From assembly GCA_025992895.1 (NCBI GenBank), contig DAJPGA010000001.1:2177001-2241000 (forward strand): a DNA stretch of 64,000 nt, read 5' to 3'. Both the position numbers and the translations under genes were made by a program. The notes beneath the pieces are model-generated. The model made no database searches, was not told the origin of the DNA, and was given only the letters and a program-made list of their open reading frames with translations. Every line of letters starts with the position of its first letter. The first letter of the stretch is position 1. Below are positions 62,842 to 64,000 of the stretch, one piece after another. This stretch comes from Veillonellaceae bacterium. Lineage in GTDB: Bacteria > Bacillota > Negativicutes > Veillonellales > Dialisteraceae.

Positions 62842-63052
62842 ACTCCTGGCAGGCTATATCTATGGAGACAACGTCACAAAAGAATACGTCTACCTCCCCG
62901 GGAGCGAAGTCGACACAGAAGAACCCATGCTCGTCTATGAAGATAACGGCAGAAGGGACGACGTAGGAATGGAACGAGCTTTGGAAGTCATAGAAAAAAG
63001 AAGCCTCAAACCAACCACACACCCAGTATTTGGAAAGAATACGATGGGATAA
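62816..63052 (+). CDS. Small hypothetical protein
   Basis: 78 residues, MLRKTTESKLLAGYIYGDNV at the start, acidic and without membrane segments. GGAGG six bases before the ATG and an overlap of 26 bases with the metallophosphoesterase gene support it being real and coupled. I do not recognise a family. Confidence 0.55.
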   Translation: MLRKTTESKLLAGYIYGDNVTKEYVYLPGSEVDTEEPMLVYEDNGRRDDVGMERALEVIEKRSLKPTTHPVFGKNTMG

Positions 63053-63070
63053 TAAGCAAGAAAATAAAAA

Positions 63071-63108
63071 GAGCCGTGACGAAATGTGCAATCATTTCGC
63101 CACGGCTC
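63071..63108 (+). terminator. Terminator after the DUF4931-metallophosphoesterase group
   Basis: GAGCCGTGACGAAATG TGCAAT CATTTCGCCACGGCTC, a 16-bp stem with one mismatch, followed by CTTTTG. It shares its core with the hairpins at 27556 and 33117. Confidence 0.85.
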
Positions 63109-63112
63109 CTTT

Positions 63113-63325
63113 TGTATCGGCAGATTCGATTAAAGGATTATCTAACACTGGTGTATAAGCTTTGTCTAGACACCAAAAACCTCGATGCGCTCGAAGGAAA
63201 TGAACCTCCTCAGGCGCATACGCGCCAGCTCCCCCTACGGGGCGAGCTCTGACACCCTTAAGCCGAACTTCGTTCGAAAAAAGGAAAAACAGCATTTCTG
63301 CGGAATTTGTCATAGCCCTTTTTGT
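63113..63325 (-). repeat. Intergenic element, inverted relative to the one at 32.5-33.1 kb; contains copy B of the dispersed repeat
   Basis: Its ends match the element near 32458-33163: ATTAAAGGATTATCTA at 63129-63144 against the reverse complement of 33081-33097, and CTTCGTTCGAAAAAAGG...GTCATAGCCC near 63278-63318 against 32458-32515. In the middle, 63196-63262 is the GC-rich block found at 16381-16448. No gene is supported; the 82-residue frame here is a by-product. Confidence 0.65.
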
Positions 63326-63355
63326 TGCTCTTCCAAACAAGAAACGTCTCTTTTA

Positions 63356-64000
63356 TCACAGTTCCAATGTCTTCAGGTATTCTCTGAATCCTGGTCCAAT
63401 ATCCTCTCTTCTAAGAGCAAATTCTACCATGGCTTTGAGATAACCAAGCTTATTGCCTGTGTCGTAGCGTTTTCCTTTGAAGTTATAGGCATAAACGTTT
63501 CCATTTCTTGCCATGACGCGAAGGGCATCGGTAAGCTGGATTTCTCCGCCTTTCCCTGGTTTCGTTTGTTCAAGGATCTTGAATATTTCCGGAGTGATGA
63601 CGTAGCGTCCAAGCGCTGCAAAGCGGCTGGGGGCTTCTTCGATAGAAGGTTTTTCTATCATGTCCAGAACTTTGACCAAGTCCGGATCTTCCGTTTTTAC
63701 GCCATCAATGATTCCATAGGAGGAGACCTGGTCTTCTCTTACGAGCTGGCATCCAATGACAGCTCCGCCCGTCTTTTCATACTGGTCCATCAGCTGCTTC
63801 AGAGCCGGCTTTCCATCGCCATTATATACGACATCATCGCCAAGGATGACGCCAAATGGTTCTCCGTCCATGAATTCCTTAGCACAGAGAATGGCATCTC
63901 CAAGACCTCTCATGTACTGCTGGCGGGTATAATGCACTTTGACAGAAGCCACGTGACGAATCTCTTTCAGAAGATCCATCTTTCCAGATTCATACAGATG
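63356..64000 (-). CDS. galU: UTP-glucose-1-phosphate uridylyltransferase (partial, 5' end outside window)
   Basis: 214 codons are visible, and the frame stays open to the window edge through HLYESGK, so the start is outside. QQYMRGLGDAILCAKEF, FGVILGDDVVY and YDTGNKLGYLKAMVEFAL match GalU. It makes UDP-glucose, the precursor for galE and glf in the adjacent locus. Confidence 0.95.
   Translation of the reverse strand, partial: HLYESGKMDLLKEIRHVASVKVHYTRQQYMRGLGDAILCAKEFMDGEPFGVILGDDVVYNGDGKPALKQLMDQYEKTGGAVIGCQLVREDQVSSYGIIDGVKTEDPDLVKVLDMIEKPSIEEAPSRFAALGRYVITPEIFKILEQTKPGKGGEIQLTDALRVMARNGNVYAYNFKGKRYDTGNKLGYLKAMVEFALRREDIGPGFREYLKTLEL

Noticed and set aside
63092..63340. 82-codon minus-strand frame before galU
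   Set aside because: Its translation (VRARPVGGAGAYAP) comes from the dispersed repeat shared with 16381-16448, not from a gene.

Overview
The window looks like chromosome from a Negativicute (a diderm Firmicute), most likely Dialister or a close Veillonellaceae relative. The S10-spc ribosomal cluster is of Firmicute type, adenylate kinase carries the four-cysteine zinc lid common in Gram-positives, and there is an SLH-type outer-membrane porin fragment of the kind found in Negativicutes. The genus is an inference from protein flavour only.

Layout. (1) 1-12262, minus strand: one long operon rpsJ-rplC-rplD-rplW-rplB-rpsS-rplV-rpsC-rplP-rpmC-rpsQ-rplN-rplX-rplE-rpsN-rpsH-rplF-rplR-rpsE-rpmD-rplO-secY-adk-map-infA-rpmJ, with a sigma-A-type promoter at 12411-12439. 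(2) 12.9-16.6 kb: a DUF389 membrane protein, degenerate repeats and IS3-family copy 1. (3) 16.6-24 kb, minus: the protein quality-control block tig-clpP-clpX-lon-engB plus a truncated SLH/porin gene. (4) 24-27.5 kb: flavodoxin and an autoregulated TetR repressor, a LysR regulator, and a divergent two-subunit chromate-type transporter. (5) 27.6-36 kb: an AT-richer defence island. It holds a three-gene Pycsar-like operon (class III nucleotidyl cyclase, E2/UBC-like protein, PycTM-type membrane effector), an IS1249-like transposase remnant, intergenic repeats and an orphan RloC-type anticodon nuclease. (6) 36.4-61 kb: cell-surface polysaccharide genes. These are two O-acyltransferases, a WbaP-type initiating transferase, a GtrB-like GT2, a GT4, manC split by IS3 copy 2, an amino-acid ABC operon, then rfbC-rfbD-rfbB-rfbA, wzx, wzy, wzz, several glycosyltransferases, galE and glf. 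(7) 61.3-64 kb: a DUF4931/GalT-like gene, a metallophosphoesterase, a small ORF, and the 3' part of galU at the edge.

How the parts fit. The polysaccharide genes describe a Wzx/Wzy-type pathway using dTDP-rhamnose, UDP-galactose and UDP-galactofuranose (galU, rfbABCD, galE, glf). The GDP-mannose gene manC is broken by a clean IS insertion with a 3-bp target duplication, and removing the IS restores an open 466-codon frame. The most interesting region is the Pycsar-like operon. Its cyclase appears to be an internal pseudo-heterodimer with catalytic residues split between two domains, and an E2-like gene without any E1 overlaps both neighbours. Combining a pyrimidine-cyclase defence module with an E2-only modifier is not something I know as described. 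Non-coding DNA also carries several repeat families, including a 197-bp tandem repeat and intergenic elements whose ends resemble the end of the IS1249-like remnant.
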